From Prevotella melaninogenica (lineage in GTDB: Bacteria; Bacteroidota; Bacteroidia; Bacteroidales; Bacteroidaceae), in assembly GCF_018128065.1 (NCBI RefSeq), contig NZ_CP072360.1, positions 1,058,501 to 1,122,500 of the forward strand: DNA of 64,000 bases. Reading direction: 5' to 3'. A program made the position numbers and the translations under genes. Every line of letters starts with the position of its first letter. Within the stretch, counting starts at the first letter, position 1. Below the pieces are notes generated by a model that worked only from the letters and a program-made list of their open reading frames with translations, made no database searches and was not told where the DNA came from. Positions 1-8,077 of the stretch are shown in pieces.

Positions 1-941
1 TGGACTTAGGTGGAACAAATGCTGTGTTTGGAGTAGTTGATCAACGTGGTCAGGTACTTGCGACAAACTCTATAAAGACACAGGCTTATAAGACTGTTGA
101 CGATTTTGTAGAGGCAGGTGTAGAGGCAATAAGACCTCTCGTTGTAAAATACGGTGGAATTAGCCAGTTCCGTGCTATGGGTATTGGTGCACCAAATGGT
201 AATTTCTATCGTGGAACGATAGAGTTTGCACCGAACCTTTCGTGGGGTCACGATGGTGTAGTGCCATTGGGAGACATGTTTTCAAAGAAGTTAGGTATTC
301 CTGTTGGACTTACCAATGATGCAAATGCGGCAGCCATTGGCGAGATGCAGTATGGTGTAGCGCGTGGTTTGAAGGACTTTATCATGATTACCCTCGGTAC
401 GGGCGTAGGATCTGGTATTGTGATCAACGGTCAGATGGTATATGGCTCTGATGGCTTTGCTGGTGAGTTGGGTCATGTCGTAATGGTACGTGATGGAAAG
501 GGTCGCACTTGTGGTTGTGGCCGTAGAGGTTGCTTGGAGACTTATTGCTCTGCTACTGGTGTTGCACGCACTGCTCGTGAGTTTTTGAAGGAAAGCAAGG
601 AAGAATCTTTGTTGCGTGAGATTAAGTCAGAAAATATAACATCTTTGGATGTTTCTATCGCGGCTGGTCGTGGTGATGCACTTGCTAAGCGTGTTTACGA
701 GTTCACTGGTAAGATGCTGGGTGAAGCTTGTGCAGATTTCGCAACTTTCTCTTCTCCAGAGGCGTTTATCTTCTTCGGCGGTCTGACTAAAGCTGGCGAC
801 TTATTGATGGAACCTATCATACGTTCTTACAAAGAGCATGCATTAGAAATCTTCAAAGATAAGCCTAAGTTCTTGATCAGCTCACTTGACGACGCTGCAG
901 CTGCTGTTCTTGGTGCTTCAGCTATCGGTTGGGAATTGTAA
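1..941 (+). CDS. ROK family sugar kinase (glucokinase-like), 5' end missing
   Basis: A ROK-type kinase, which normally phosphorylates glucose or a related hexose with ATP in the cytoplasm. The reading frame is open from base 3 and begins inside the nucleotide-binding motif DLGGTN, so only a few N-terminal residues lie outside the window; the GTG at 24 is internal. Visible motifs are GLTNDANAAAIGE, GTGVGSG and the ROK zinc signature CGCGRRGCLE, followed by a long C-terminal half ending GASAIGWEL. The family call is secure; the exact sugar is not, since N-acetylmannosamine and glucose kinases share these motifs. It is followed by a gene-free stretch of almost 700 bases, so it probably ends its transcription unit. 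Confidence 0.9.
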   Translation, partial: DLGGTNAVFGVVDQRGQVLATNSIKTQAYKTVDDFVEAGVEAIRPLVVKYGGISQFRAMGIGAPNGNFYRGTIEFAPNLSWGHDGVVPLGDMFSKKLGIPVGLTNDANAAAIGEMQYGVARGLKDFIMITLGTGVGSGIVINGQMVYGSDGFAGELGHVVMVRDGKGRTCGCGRRGCLETYCSATGVARTAREFLKESKEESLLREIKSENITSLDVSIAAGRGDALAKRVYEFTGKMLGEACADFATFSSPEAFIFFGGLTKAGDLLMEPIIRSYKEHALEIFKDKPKFLISSLDDAAAAVLGASAIGWEL

Positions 942-1034
942 ATTAAGATAAAAAGTTTAAGATTTACATAGGTTTATACATACAGTTTGTTTGTATATAT
1001 GCTGGATAGAATCTGAAACTTATAGATTATAAAG

Positions 1035-1105
1035 TAGGGACAAACGCCCTTGTGAGTCGCTCTTCATAACGAAGATTTAATGATTTGCGAGGTTGTTTGT
1101 CCCTA
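1035..1105. other. Nested stem-loop, possible structured RNA or terminator
   Basis: An 11-base perfect inverted repeat (TAGGGACAAAC at 1035-1045, complement at 1095-1105) encloses a second short stem (TCGC 1057-1060 with GCGA 1087-1090) and an inner hairpin (TCTTC 1061-1065 with GAAGA 1071-1075). It lies about 95 bases after the ROK kinase stop. There is no run of T after it, so a standard intrinsic terminator is unlikely. Function unknown. Confidence 0.4.
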
Positions 1106-1157
1106 TTACGTTTTATGATTTCTCCTAATAGTAGGTAGTTTAGTGCTCAATGCTATT

Positions 1158-1223
1158 GGTGTTTACCATTCACACCATTGGTGTTAACCCTCCACACCAT
1201 TTGTGTTTTCCATCAACACCACA
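1158..1223. repeat. 22-bp-period dyad array A
   Basis: Three consecutive 22-base units. Each begins near GGTGT or TGTGT and ends with ACACCATT or a close form, so dyads such as ACACCATTGGTGT recur every 22 bases. A degenerate unit may precede it. The same motif family appears at 43750-43837. Confidence 0.75.
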
Positions 1224-1340
1224 GGTAATGACTAACAATACATTGACTAAAGATGAGAAATGAGATTCATTACAAAGATGTATTCGGAGGCTATTTGTCA
1301 ACTTGCGCAGTGAGTTTTTACAGAACATTGCTATCTTTTA

Positions 1341-1531
1341 GGTGGGTTCTATTGATTACGATCGAACTCAAATCATTAAATCATGGATTATGTTTTGTAA
1401 TCTTTCGGACTCTCTTCGGCTCAAATAGCCAGTTCACTCTGTCGTTATGTACGCATAACTTCTTCGTTCAATAGCAAGTTGCTCTCGAAGATAGTCTTGA
1501 AATAAGACAAAGCTAATTAATAGAACCAACC
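1341..1531. repeat. Intergenic element bounded by imperfect 18-base inverted repeats
   Basis: The ends at 1341-1358 and 1514-1531 match as inverted repeats at 16 of 18 positions (core GGTTCTATT). The interior shows no transposase or open frame of note. It could be a small non-autonomous element or the base of a long RNA stem. No flanking target-site duplication was established. Confidence 0.3.
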
Positions 1532-1561
1532 TTTAATACGCTTTCTTTTTATAACTTTTGT

Positions 1562-1592
1562 TTTGTGTTCTCGTTTTTTTACTCTAACTTTG
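1562..1592 (+). promoter_or_regulatory. Bacteroidota-type promoter for the tsaC-like gene
   Basis: TTTG at 1562-1565, a 19-base spacer, then TAACTTTG at 1585-1592. This matches the -33/-7 pattern of Bacteroidota primary sigma factor promoters. The start codon lies 43 bases after the -7 element. Confidence 0.7.
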
Positions 1593-1634
1593 CGTTTACT
1601 AATAATACTTAGAAAGAATATACAAGAATAGACG

Positions 1635-2204
1635 ATGAAACAGGAAGACGATATCAAGAAAGCCATCGAGGTGATGAGACAAGGTGGTGTTATCCTTTAC
1701 CCAACCGATACTGTTTGGGGTATAGGTTGTGATGCTACCAATGCGGAGGCAGTGGCAAAGGTTTATGCTTTGAAACGTAGAGACGATTCAAAGGCACTTA
1801 TCTGCTTGGTCGATTCTGATAATCGCCTTCAACGTTATGTGCGTAACGTGCCTGATGTTGCTTGGCAGCTGATAGAGGCTGTTGAGAAACCTACAACGTT
1901 GATTCTTGATGGTGCTGTAAATCTTGCACCAAATCTGATAGCTGAGGATGGCTCTATTGGTATTCGTGTTACGAAGGAGGCATTTTCTCGCGAGTTATGC
2001 TATCGATTCCAGAAAGCAATTGTCAGTACATCGGCAAATGTTAGTGGTGAACCTGCTGCACAAAATTACTGTGACATCTCACAAGAGATTCTTGATGGCG
2101 TTGATTATGTCTGTCAGTCAAGACGTCAGGAGCACAAACCACACACACCATCCAGTATTATCAAGTTGGCTACTGATGGCGAAGTAACAATCATAAGAAA
2201 ATAG
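1635..2204 (+). CDS. tsaC: L-threonylcarbamoyladenylate synthase (Sua5/YciO/YrdC family)
   Basis: Makes threonylcarbamoyl-AMP from threonine, bicarbonate and ATP, the first step of t6A modification of tRNAs that read ANN codons. The 189-residue single-domain protein carries the YrdC hallmarks: YPTDTVWGIGCDATN near residue 22, the KRR-type basic motif (YALKRRDDSK), and STSANVSGEPA in the second half. The length fits the TsaC type without the Sua5 C-terminal domain. A consensus promoter lies just upstream, and the channel gene follows after 12 bases, so the two are probably co-transcribed. The family call is secure; paralogue assignment (YciO or TsaC) is slightly less so. Confidence 0.88.
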   Translation: MKQEDDIKKAIEVMRQGGVILYPTDTVWGIGCDATNAEAVAKVYALKRRDDSKALICLVDSDNRLQRYVRNVPDVAWQLIEAVEKPTTLILDGAVNLAPNLIAEDGSIGIRVTKEAFSRELCYRFQKAIVSTSANVSGEPAAQNYCDISQEILDGVDYVCQSRRQEHKPHTPSSIIKLATDGEVTIIRK

Positions 2205-2216
2205 TTAAGAGGATAG

Positions 2217-4013
2217 ATGAAAGTATCAGATAGTCTGGGACTTATATCTCGGCTTGATAATTGGCGAAAGAATCATGTTTCTAATCGCGAACTGGTCTTA
2301 GTATTAGCGTTTGCGATTGGCTTTCTTGCTTCTTTGGCTGCCTATATTCTTCATGTAATTATCAAGGTGATAGAGGAGTTGGTGACCTCTGGGTTTCATG
2401 TTACAACCATAAACTGGCTCTATCTTATCTATCCTGTCGTGGGTATTTGGCTAACGAGTTTGTTTGTTAAATATGTTGTACGTGATAATATCTCACATGG
2501 TATAACACGTGTCCTCTATGCTATTTCTACGAACCAATCTCGCTTGAAAGCTCATAACACCTGGTCGTCTATCGTTGCTTCTGCCATAACGATTGGCTTT
2601 GGTGGTTCGGTAGGAGCAGAGGCACCTATCGTTTTGACAGGTTCGGCAATAGGAAGTAATTTAGGGCGTATATTTAAGTTAGACAATCGCACGCTAATGC
2701 TCCTCGTCGGTTGTGGTGCAACGGCAGCTGTATCAGGTATCTTCAAAGCTCCAATAGCTGGTTTGGTCTTCACACTTGAGGTGTTGATGGTAGATTTAAC
2801 GATGGCTTCTCTTTTGCCTATCTTGATAGCCTCGGTAACAGCAACGTGTTTCTCCTATTTCTTCACAGGAGGTTCGGCAATGTATCATTTTCAGATGGAC
2901 TACCTCTGGGGACTTGACCGTGTTCCACCAACAATCCTTTTGGGTATTGCTTGCGGATTTGTTTCTCTTTATTTCATGCGATTGATGTCGTGGTGTGAGA
3001 ATGGTTACGGGAAACTCTCTTCACGACCTTATATGAAACTTCTTGTGGGTGGTTTAGTACTTTCTCCGCTTATCTTTCTCTTTCCTTCTCTCTATGGTGA
3101 AGGCTATAATAGTCTGAGATTGTTTATTGAAGGTAAGACAGAAGCTGACTGGATGCAGGTGATGAGCGGTTCAATGTTTGCTGGAGAGACGAAATTCCTT
3201 CTGCTGTATGTGGGCTTTGTTACGATGACGAAGGTCTTTGCAACCAGTGCAACGAATGGGGCAGGTGGTTGTGGTGGAACCTTTGCTCCTTCTTTGTTTA
3301 TTGGTGGCTTTGCTGGTTTCTTCTTTTCCCGATTTTGGAATATGCAGCAGCTTGGTGTATATATTCCTGAGAAGAATTTTACCCTTTATGGTATGGCAGC
3401 CGTTATGTCAGCAGTCATGCATGCGCCATTAACAGGTATTTTCCTTATTGCAGAGTTGACAGGTGGCTATCAACTTTTCATTCCGTTAATTATTGTGACG
3501 GTTTGTTCTTATCTTACCATTAATATTTTCGAACATCATAGTATTTATGCTGTTCGTTTGGCGAAGCAGGGAAAACTTCTTACGCACCATACAGACAAGT
3601 CTATCCTCACTTTGATGAGTATGGATAAGATTATCGACCATGAATTTACATCGGTTGATCCTGATATGGAAATGGGAAAACTTGTTCACGCAATTAGTGC
3701 AAGTCGTAATGACTATATTCCTGTACTCAACGAGTCTGGTAAACTCTTGGGTGAGATAGATATTAATAAACTTCGTCATATAATCTTCCGTACAGAGCTT
3801 TATCATCGTTTTCATGTTAGTCAGCTTATGACGCCACCAGCTGCAACGCTTGGTGTCAATGATCCAATGGAAGATGTGATGAAGACTTTTGAACGTACGG
3901 GTGCACAATACTTACCTGTTGTGAACATTGAAGGACAGCTGGTTGGCTACATATCACGTGCTCACCTTTATAGTATGTATCGTCAGTTTGTAGCAGATTT
4001 TAGTGCTGAGTAG
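2217..4013 (+). CDS. ClC family chloride channel or H+/Cl- antiporter with CBS pair
   Basis: An inner-membrane ClC protein of 598 residues. The N-terminal 430 or so residues form the hydrophobic channel domain, with GSVGAEAP (residues 130-137; E135 would be the gating glutamate), SGIFKAPIAGLVF and GAGGCGGTFAPSLFIGG as the conserved anion-pathway loops. The C-terminal part holds two CBS domains, roughly 465-525 and 530-590, which usually bind adenine nucleotides and regulate transport. The first selectivity loop reads GAEAP rather than the common GREGP, a variant that leaves the glutamate. It starts 12 bases after tsaC with a purine-rich AGAGGA upstream. Whether it is a channel or an exchanger cannot be decided here. 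Confidence 0.9.
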   Translation: MKVSDSLGLISRLDNWRKNHVSNRELVLVLAFAIGFLASLAAYILHVIIKVIEELVTSGFHVTTINWLYLIYPVVGIWLTSLFVKYVVRDNISHGITRVLYAISTNQSRLKAHNTWSSIVASAITIGFGGSVGAEAPIVLTGSAIGSNLGRIFKLDNRTLMLLVGCGATAAVSGIFKAPIAGLVFTLEVLMVDLTMASLLPILIASVTATCFSYFFTGGSAMYHFQMDYLWGLDRVPPTILLGIACGFVSLYFMRLMSWCENGYGKLSSRPYMKLLVGGLVLSPLIFLFPSLYGEGYNSLRLFIEGKTEADWMQVMSGSMFAGETKFLLLYVGFVTMTKVFATSATNGAGGCGGTFAPSLFIGGFAGFFFSRFWNMQQLGVYIPEKNFTLYGMAAVMSAVMHAPLTGIFLIAELTGGYQLFIPLIIVTVCSYLTINIFEHHSIYAVRLAKQGKLLTHHTDKSILTLMSMDKIIDHEFTSVDPDMEMGKLVHAISASRNDYIPVLNESGKLLGEIDINKLRHIIFRTELYHRFHVSQLMTPPAATLGVNDPMEDVMKTFERTGAQYLPVVNIEGQLVGYISRAHLYSMYRQFVADFSAE

Positions 4014-4071
4014 GGCTTGTGTCAACTACTCTTCACTTTATAATCTTCCACTTATTAAAACCTCAAAGGCA

Positions 4072-5091
4072 ATGAAAAAAGAAAATATACGCATTGTTTT
4101 CATGGGAACCCCAGAGTTTGCTGTGGAATCATTGAAGGCATTAGTTGAGAATGGTTATAATGTTGTAGCTGTTGTTACCCAACCCGATAAACCTGTGGGT
4201 CGACATCAAGAGACGCTGCAGCCTTCACCAGTGAAACAGTATGCACTTGCACATAATCTGCCTGTCCTTCAGCCTGTCAAGATGAAGGATGCTGACTTTA
4301 TAGATGAGTTGCGTTCATATAAAGCTGACTTGCAGGTGGTAGTAGCTTTCCGTATGTTACCTGAGATTGTCTGGGGAATGCCTCGGTTAGGTACATTTAA
4401 TGTTCATGCAGCCTTACTTCCGCAGTATCGTGGTGCTGCTCCTATCAATTGGGCGGTCATCAATGGTGAGACGGAAACGGGGGTGACAACCTTCTTCCTT
4501 GATAAGGATATTGATACCGGTCGTATTATTCTTCAAAAACCGTTTGCCATTCATGATACAGCAGATGTTGAGCATGTCTATGATGGGTTGATGTATTTAG
4601 GAGCAAAGATTGCCATGGAAACAATCGACCAGATAGCGTCAAAGTTGCCAGATGATTTGGATAATGTTGATTTCCCTGCTGTTCTTGATAGCATCAGTGC
4701 CCCTCAAACCTGTGAGAATGTGGAGCTTCCTACTGCACCAAAGATTTTTAAGGAGACTTGTGAAATCAATTGGAACCAATCTGCTAAGAAGGTTTACAAC
4801 TTTGTACGTGGTCTCAGTCCTTATCCCGGAACATGGTGTACACTCTGTCCTATTGTCGACAAGGGTGAGAAGCCTTTGGTAATGAAGGTTTACAAGACAG
4901 CAAAGTCAGACCTTCCTTCTACCGGAGTGCCTGGTACGCTTGTTATAGAGAAGAACCATCTGTATGTTAACACCTCTGATAATCGCTTAGAACTTCTCGA
5001 TATTCAGCTTTCTGGTAAAAAACGAATGGATGTCCGCTCGTTTTTGAATGGTTTTAAGGATATAGAGAAGTACCGCTTCCAGACAGAATGA
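4072..5091 (+). CDS. fmt: Methionyl-tRNA formyltransferase
   Basis: Transfers a formyl group from 10-formyltetrahydrofolate to Met-tRNAi for translation initiation. The 339-residue protein begins MKKENIRIVFMGTPEFAV, a classic Fmt start; an in-frame ATG at 4003 lies inside the channel gene and adds a non-conserved extension, so 4072 is preferred. The folate site reads FNVHAALLPQYRGAAPINWA, with the catalytic Asn and His, followed by TGVTTFFLDKDIDTG with the catalytic Asp. The C-terminal anticodon-side domain is present (VYNFVRGLSPYPGTW). The stop codon lies inside the left arm of a 45-base inverted repeat shared with the convergent gene. Confidence 0.95.
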   Translation: MKKENIRIVFMGTPEFAVESLKALVENGYNVVAVVTQPDKPVGRHQETLQPSPVKQYALAHNLPVLQPVKMKDADFIDELRSYKADLQVVVAFRMLPEIVWGMPRLGTFNVHAALLPQYRGAAPINWAVINGETETGVTTFFLDKDIDTGRIILQKPFAIHDTADVEHVYDGLMYLGAKIAMETIDQIASKLPDDLDNVDFPAVLDSISAPQTCENVELPTAPKIFKETCEINWNQSAKKVYNFVRGLSPYPGTWCTLCPIVDKGEKPLVMKVYKTAKSDLPSTGVPGTLVIEKNHLYVNTSDNRLELLDIQLSGKKRMDVRSFLNGFKDIEKYRFQTE

Positions 5092-5286
5092 CGATAGTTT
5101 AGACAGAATGACATAAAGACATATTCTTCAATGACATATTTAATATGGGATTTGTGGGTTGTGGATTAAGATAGCTTATGTATTTCTGTCTGATATATAC
5201 TCCACATTTTTAAACCAAGCAACAAAATGTGTCACTAAGGAAATATGTCTTTATGTCATTCTGTCTAAACTATCGTCATTCTGTCT
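5081..5286. repeat. Perfect 45-base inverted repeat between convergent genes
   Basis: Arms at 5081-5125 and 5242-5286 are exact reverse complements over 45 bases, separated by 116 bases. Each arm holds two copies of AGACAGAATGAC; the left arm includes the fmt stop, and the right arm ends 4 bases before the minus-strand gene's stop. It may act as a two-way terminator. The AGAATGACATAAAGACAT core recurs at 7400-7590. Confidence 0.8.
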
Positions 5287-5290
5287 TGCT

Positions 5291-6535
5291 CTATAGCTTC
5301 ACTGGCATTGTTACTTGTAGTTCTGTGAAGTCTGCCTTCGTTGCATGTGCATTGACGCTAAAACCTAATGTTAGGTTCTTTAGTTTTGGAAAACTATAAA
5401 ATACACCTACTTGTTCATGATAAGGTTTCTCCAAACCATGATGTGCTTTGTAACCCATGTGTCGATAGAGGTAATAGCCTAAACTGACACGAACAGACAT
5501 ATTTCCGTAGAATACTTCATGGCGAGCTTCAATGCTTGCAGACCATGGGCTATGTTTCTCTCCTGTGTAGCCATTTTCCTTGTCATAGCGTGCCACTCTA
5601 CTGGCATAATCTCCATAGAATAAGCCAATGCCAACGCCAGATGCCCATCGGCGAGCATAACGATAGAGTAGGTGCGTGTGGAAAGAGTAAGCTCCGTAGA
5701 AAGTAAAATGCTCTTTACGATAATTAGGATCTCCCTGTGGAGTGTTAAATTGCGTTTGGTGCCAATCCTCAAGCAATGTTTTACCACCTATTCCAAAGGT
5801 AAATTCTGTAAACCAATACTTTTGGAAGGGTTCTTCAAGGTGCGTGTTTCTCTTTGCTACCTTTGTTATTTGTTTCTCTGGTTCATATACAATCCCAAGG
5901 AAAGGACCTAAGTAGTTAGCTCCTTTATTAGGGCGCGCCATAGCTCCATTGCTATGATGTGCAAAGTCTAATCCCGCTTTTACACTCCATTCCTTAGCCA
6001 CTTTATATTGTCCGTACAGTCCTGCTGTAAAGAAAATATTGAAATGAGAACCTATATATTCATTGTCTATATTATTCTTTTTGTTGTATTTAAGTGCCGT
6101 ATAGCCGATACCCGTACCTAAGTAATAGCCCCATTGCCAGTGACTGCTGCGATAAAGTGGGCGGTTAAAAGTTCCGTAGAGGGTAAGAACGTTACCTAAT
6201 TTACTGATATAATCTACTGGCTGTGCTTGTCCCCATGGAGTATCTTTATGCATCGTCGTTCCATGGTTAAAGTTATAGCGCAAACCAACAGAAAAGATGG
6301 GATAGTTGTAATCACGTGCAAAGGCATTCGCTGTTGGTGTGATGTTTACTTGTGCTGCTATGGCATATGTTTCCTTGGTCTTTGTCCAAATACGTGGCTC
6401 TTGGTCTAAACATAAAGTTTGTGCAGATATATAACGCACTTCTACACCTGTCTGTGGTATAGAAAGAGAGTCACACTCTTCTGCAGAAGCAACTGCAGAG
6501 AGTATGATGAATAGTGTTAAAATGGTTTTCCTCAC
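5291..6535 (-). CDS. Outer-membrane PagL-like lipid A deacylase (acyloxyacyl hydrolase) homologue
   Basis: Predicted outer-membrane beta-barrel of 414 residues with an N-terminal signal peptide (ends near SAVASAEE) and alternating aromatic strands throughout. Residues 191-207 read FAHHSNGAMARPNKGAN, which matches the PagL active-site region: His193 and Ser195 fit the catalytic His and Ser. PagL enzymes remove the 3-O acyl chain from lipid A. The catalytic Glu of PagL would align with Asn207 here. The protein is about twice the length of PagL, and the second half (from about residue 240) looks like more barrel strands of unknown role. It is co-oriented with the barrel gene upstream (16-base gap). 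Family moderately sure, activity unproven. Confidence 0.65.
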   Translation of the reverse strand: MRKTILTLFIILSAVASAEECDSLSIPQTGVEVRYISAQTLCLDQEPRIWTKTKETYAIAAQVNITPTANAFARDYNYPIFSVGLRYNFNHGTTMHKDTPWGQAQPVDYISKLGNVLTLYGTFNRPLYRSSHWQWGYYLGTGIGYTALKYNKKNNIDNEYIGSHFNIFFTAGLYGQYKVAKEWSVKAGLDFAHHSNGAMARPNKGANYLGPFLGIVYEPEKQITKVAKRNTHLEEPFQKYWFTEFTFGIGGKTLLEDWHQTQFNTPQGDPNYRKEHFTFYGAYSFHTHLLYRYARRWASGVGIGLFYGDYASRVARYDKENGYTGEKHSPWSASIEARHEVFYGNMSVRVSLGYYLYRHMGYKAHHGLEKPYHEQVGVFYSFPKLKNLTLGFSVNAHATKADFTELQVTMPVKL

Positions 6536-6550
6536 TTGATTCAGGCGGAA

Positions 6551-7300
6551 TTAAAGCACCTGTATTCTGTAACCAAGTGTTACTTCAAACATGCTGTTGC
6601 GGGCGTTCTTTAATAAATCCTTTGCTTCAGCGTCTCTTGCTAATTTTCTGAAGAACACATTGTAGCGAGCTTCTATCTGCCACTGTTTCCATTCGTAGCT
6701 GACGCCAAGTGGGAGAGCTACGTCACCTTTATATATATGATCCTTAAGGTTGAAATCTTCACCATTTTTCTTTTTAGCATGTGCACTAATAACATATCCT
6801 GTATGTATTCCTGTGGTGAAACTCCATGGTAAATCAGCCCAAGGGTACCAACGTACTATATAGTTCGTGTTGATATAGTGTAGATTAATATTGTATGGAC
6901 CATGTTTCTGTGTAATCGGATTGCCATAGTCGTCTGTTGCACTGATATTGCGATAGATGCCCGAAGTACCTTGTTGGCTGTACTGCATTTCCACGTCTAA
7001 AGCAAAGTTCTTTGTCAAGAACACTTCAATATAGGCTCCAGCAATAAGTCCAGGTTTTATGTTATTATCAACGCCTAATAGGTTGGATAAGTTAAAACCA
7101 ACTTTGGGTACAGCATAAATATCCCAGACGGTGTGTTCACCAGACGGTTTGGTATCTTGCACAATAGCCTCCTTAACGTCTTGGTAGCCTTCTTTAACCG
7201 CATCTCCAATACGCTTAGCATATTTCTTGTTTATTACCTGAGCTTGTCCATTTGTCAATGCCCCTACAAGGATGGCAGCAATCAATATAATCTTTTTCAT
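6551..7300 (-). CDS. Outer-membrane beta-barrel protein
   Basis: A 249-residue protein with a clear signal peptide (MKKIILIAAILVGALTNGQA) and a C-terminal half of amphipathic strands ending GYRIQVL, a typical barrel end. Internal features such as YIEVFLTKNFALDVEMQYSQQG fit the outer-membrane beta-barrel (PorT/OMP_b-brl) group of Bacteroidota. It is read before the PagL-like gene, with a 16-base gap, so the two likely form a unit. A -7 element TATCTTTG (complement at 7325-7332) lies 25 bases upstream of the start, but no good -33 is seen. Substrate or role unknown. Confidence 0.7.
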   Translation of the reverse strand: MKKIILIAAILVGALTNGQAQVINKKYAKRIGDAVKEGYQDVKEAIVQDTKPSGEHTVWDIYAVPKVGFNLSNLLGVDNNIKPGLIAGAYIEVFLTKNFALDVEMQYSQQGTSGIYRNISATDDYGNPITQKHGPYNINLHYINTNYIVRWYPWADLPWSFTTGIHTGYVISAHAKKKNGEDFNLKDHIYKGDVALPLGVSYEWKQWQIEARYNVFFRKLARDAEAKDLLKNARNSMFEVTLGYRIQVL

Positions 7301-7399
7301 TTTTTAGGATAACTGATTCTGATGCAAAGATAGTGATTTTTCTTCAAACCATTGATATCTTGTGGCTTTTTCATACAGATTAAAGATACAGAATACTAA

Positions 7400-7590
7400 A
7401 CAGAATGACATAAGGGTATAGATAATGTTAAGCCAGAATGACATAAAGACATATTCTTTAATGACATATTCGATATAGGCTGTGTGGATAAATATGTTAA
7501 GCCATAATGACATAAAGACATTTTTTATGATATATTCAATACAAGAAAAGTGGTTGGAGCATTAATTATATCTCTATGTCATTCTGTCTT
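7400..7590. repeat. Cluster of AGAATGACATAAAGACAT-type repeats
   Basis: Copies of the AATGACATAA core start near 7404, 7437 and 7506, with a shorter AATGACATATT at 7460 and a reverse-complement copy at 7573-7590. The stretch from 7434 onward matches the left half of the element at 5081-5150, including the spaced AATGACATATT. It is a second, looser member of that repeat family. Confidence 0.6.
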
Positions 7591-7630
7591 AGCTTTGTCA
7601 TCATATGTGTGGGGTATCTCGGTGATTACT

Positions 7631-7664
7631 CCCCTCCCTTTGGGGGAGGGGTTTGGGGGAGGGG
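7631..7664 (+). repeat. G-quadruplex motif with overlapping C/G hairpin
   Basis: Four G runs of four or five with loops A, TTT and A occupy 7642-7664, a canonical intramolecular G-quadruplex pattern. The C-rich CCCCTCCC at 7631-7638 can pair with the first two G runs, giving a competing hairpin. Similar G-rich intergenic repeats are common in this phylum. Confidence 0.65.
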
Positions 7665-8077
7665 CCAGTTGGTAAGTCTGGCTTTGTTGCTCATTCTTTC
7701 TCGTTTTTATATCGTGTGCTTGCAATTATTCTATGAATATTCTTTCTTTTCTCATTTTTTATTTAATTTTGTACCCAAAATAAAAGAAAATAAAAACTAT
7801 TAACAGAAAGAGTCTGCGAGCGAATCCCAACTACTGAATTGACCAACACAGTTTTTTGTTGTTTAAACTAACGATTGTAACTGTACCAAGTCTAATTGTT
7901 TTTGCGTTTCGTTCTAATGTGGAGGAACCGTAATAGTAGCAGTCTGTGAGCTTTTATCATAGCTTGTAGGGAGGAGAGATTGTATGCATACTCGTTCATA
8001 GTCTGATGATTATATAATGTTTTTCTTATTTGAATTTTTCTGTAGAATTTTGTTTTCGATGAATTATTTTCAGTAGT

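Larger units (their letters stand above)
942..1634. other. Gene-free stretch with structured and repeated DNA
   Basis: No convincing gene. It holds a nested stem-loop (1035-1105), a three-unit 22-bp-period dyad array (1158-1223), a pair of 18-base inverted repeats about 155 bases apart (1341-1358 and 1514-1531) and a promoter for the next gene (1562-1592). The open frame at 1253-1474 has no recognisable protein features and overlaps the inverted-repeat element, so I do not call it. Confidence 0.6.
7301..8077. other. Repeat-rich gene-free leader upstream of the polysaccharide locus
   Basis: No convincing gene: open frames at 7304-7513 (minus) and 7576-7803 (plus) sit in repeats and lack protein features. 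It holds repeated AGAATGACATAAAGACAT cores (7400-7590), a G-quadruplex motif (7642-7664) and a weak -7-like TAATTTTG at 7764-7771 that would leave a leader of about 300 bases before glf. No UpxY/NusG-like or UpxZ-like gene precedes the locus. Confidence 0.5.

Noticed and set aside
1158..1223. Possible CRISPR array because of short regular repeats
   Set aside because: There are no repeat-spacer pairs: the 22-base units run on directly, differ from each other, and no cas genes are near. The same holds for the other five arrays.
1253..1474. Open frame of 73 codons in the first intergenic region
   Set aside because: It overlaps the inverted-repeat element, has a Phe/Leu-rich product without a family, and has no promoter or ribosome site.
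3486..3908. Minus-strand open frame of 140 codons within the ClC gene
   Set aside because: It is antisense to the CBS region and lacks family features.
7304..7513. Minus-strand open frame next to the barrel gene
   Set aside because: Its translation is driven by the repeated AATGACATAAAGACAT sequence and does not look like a protein.
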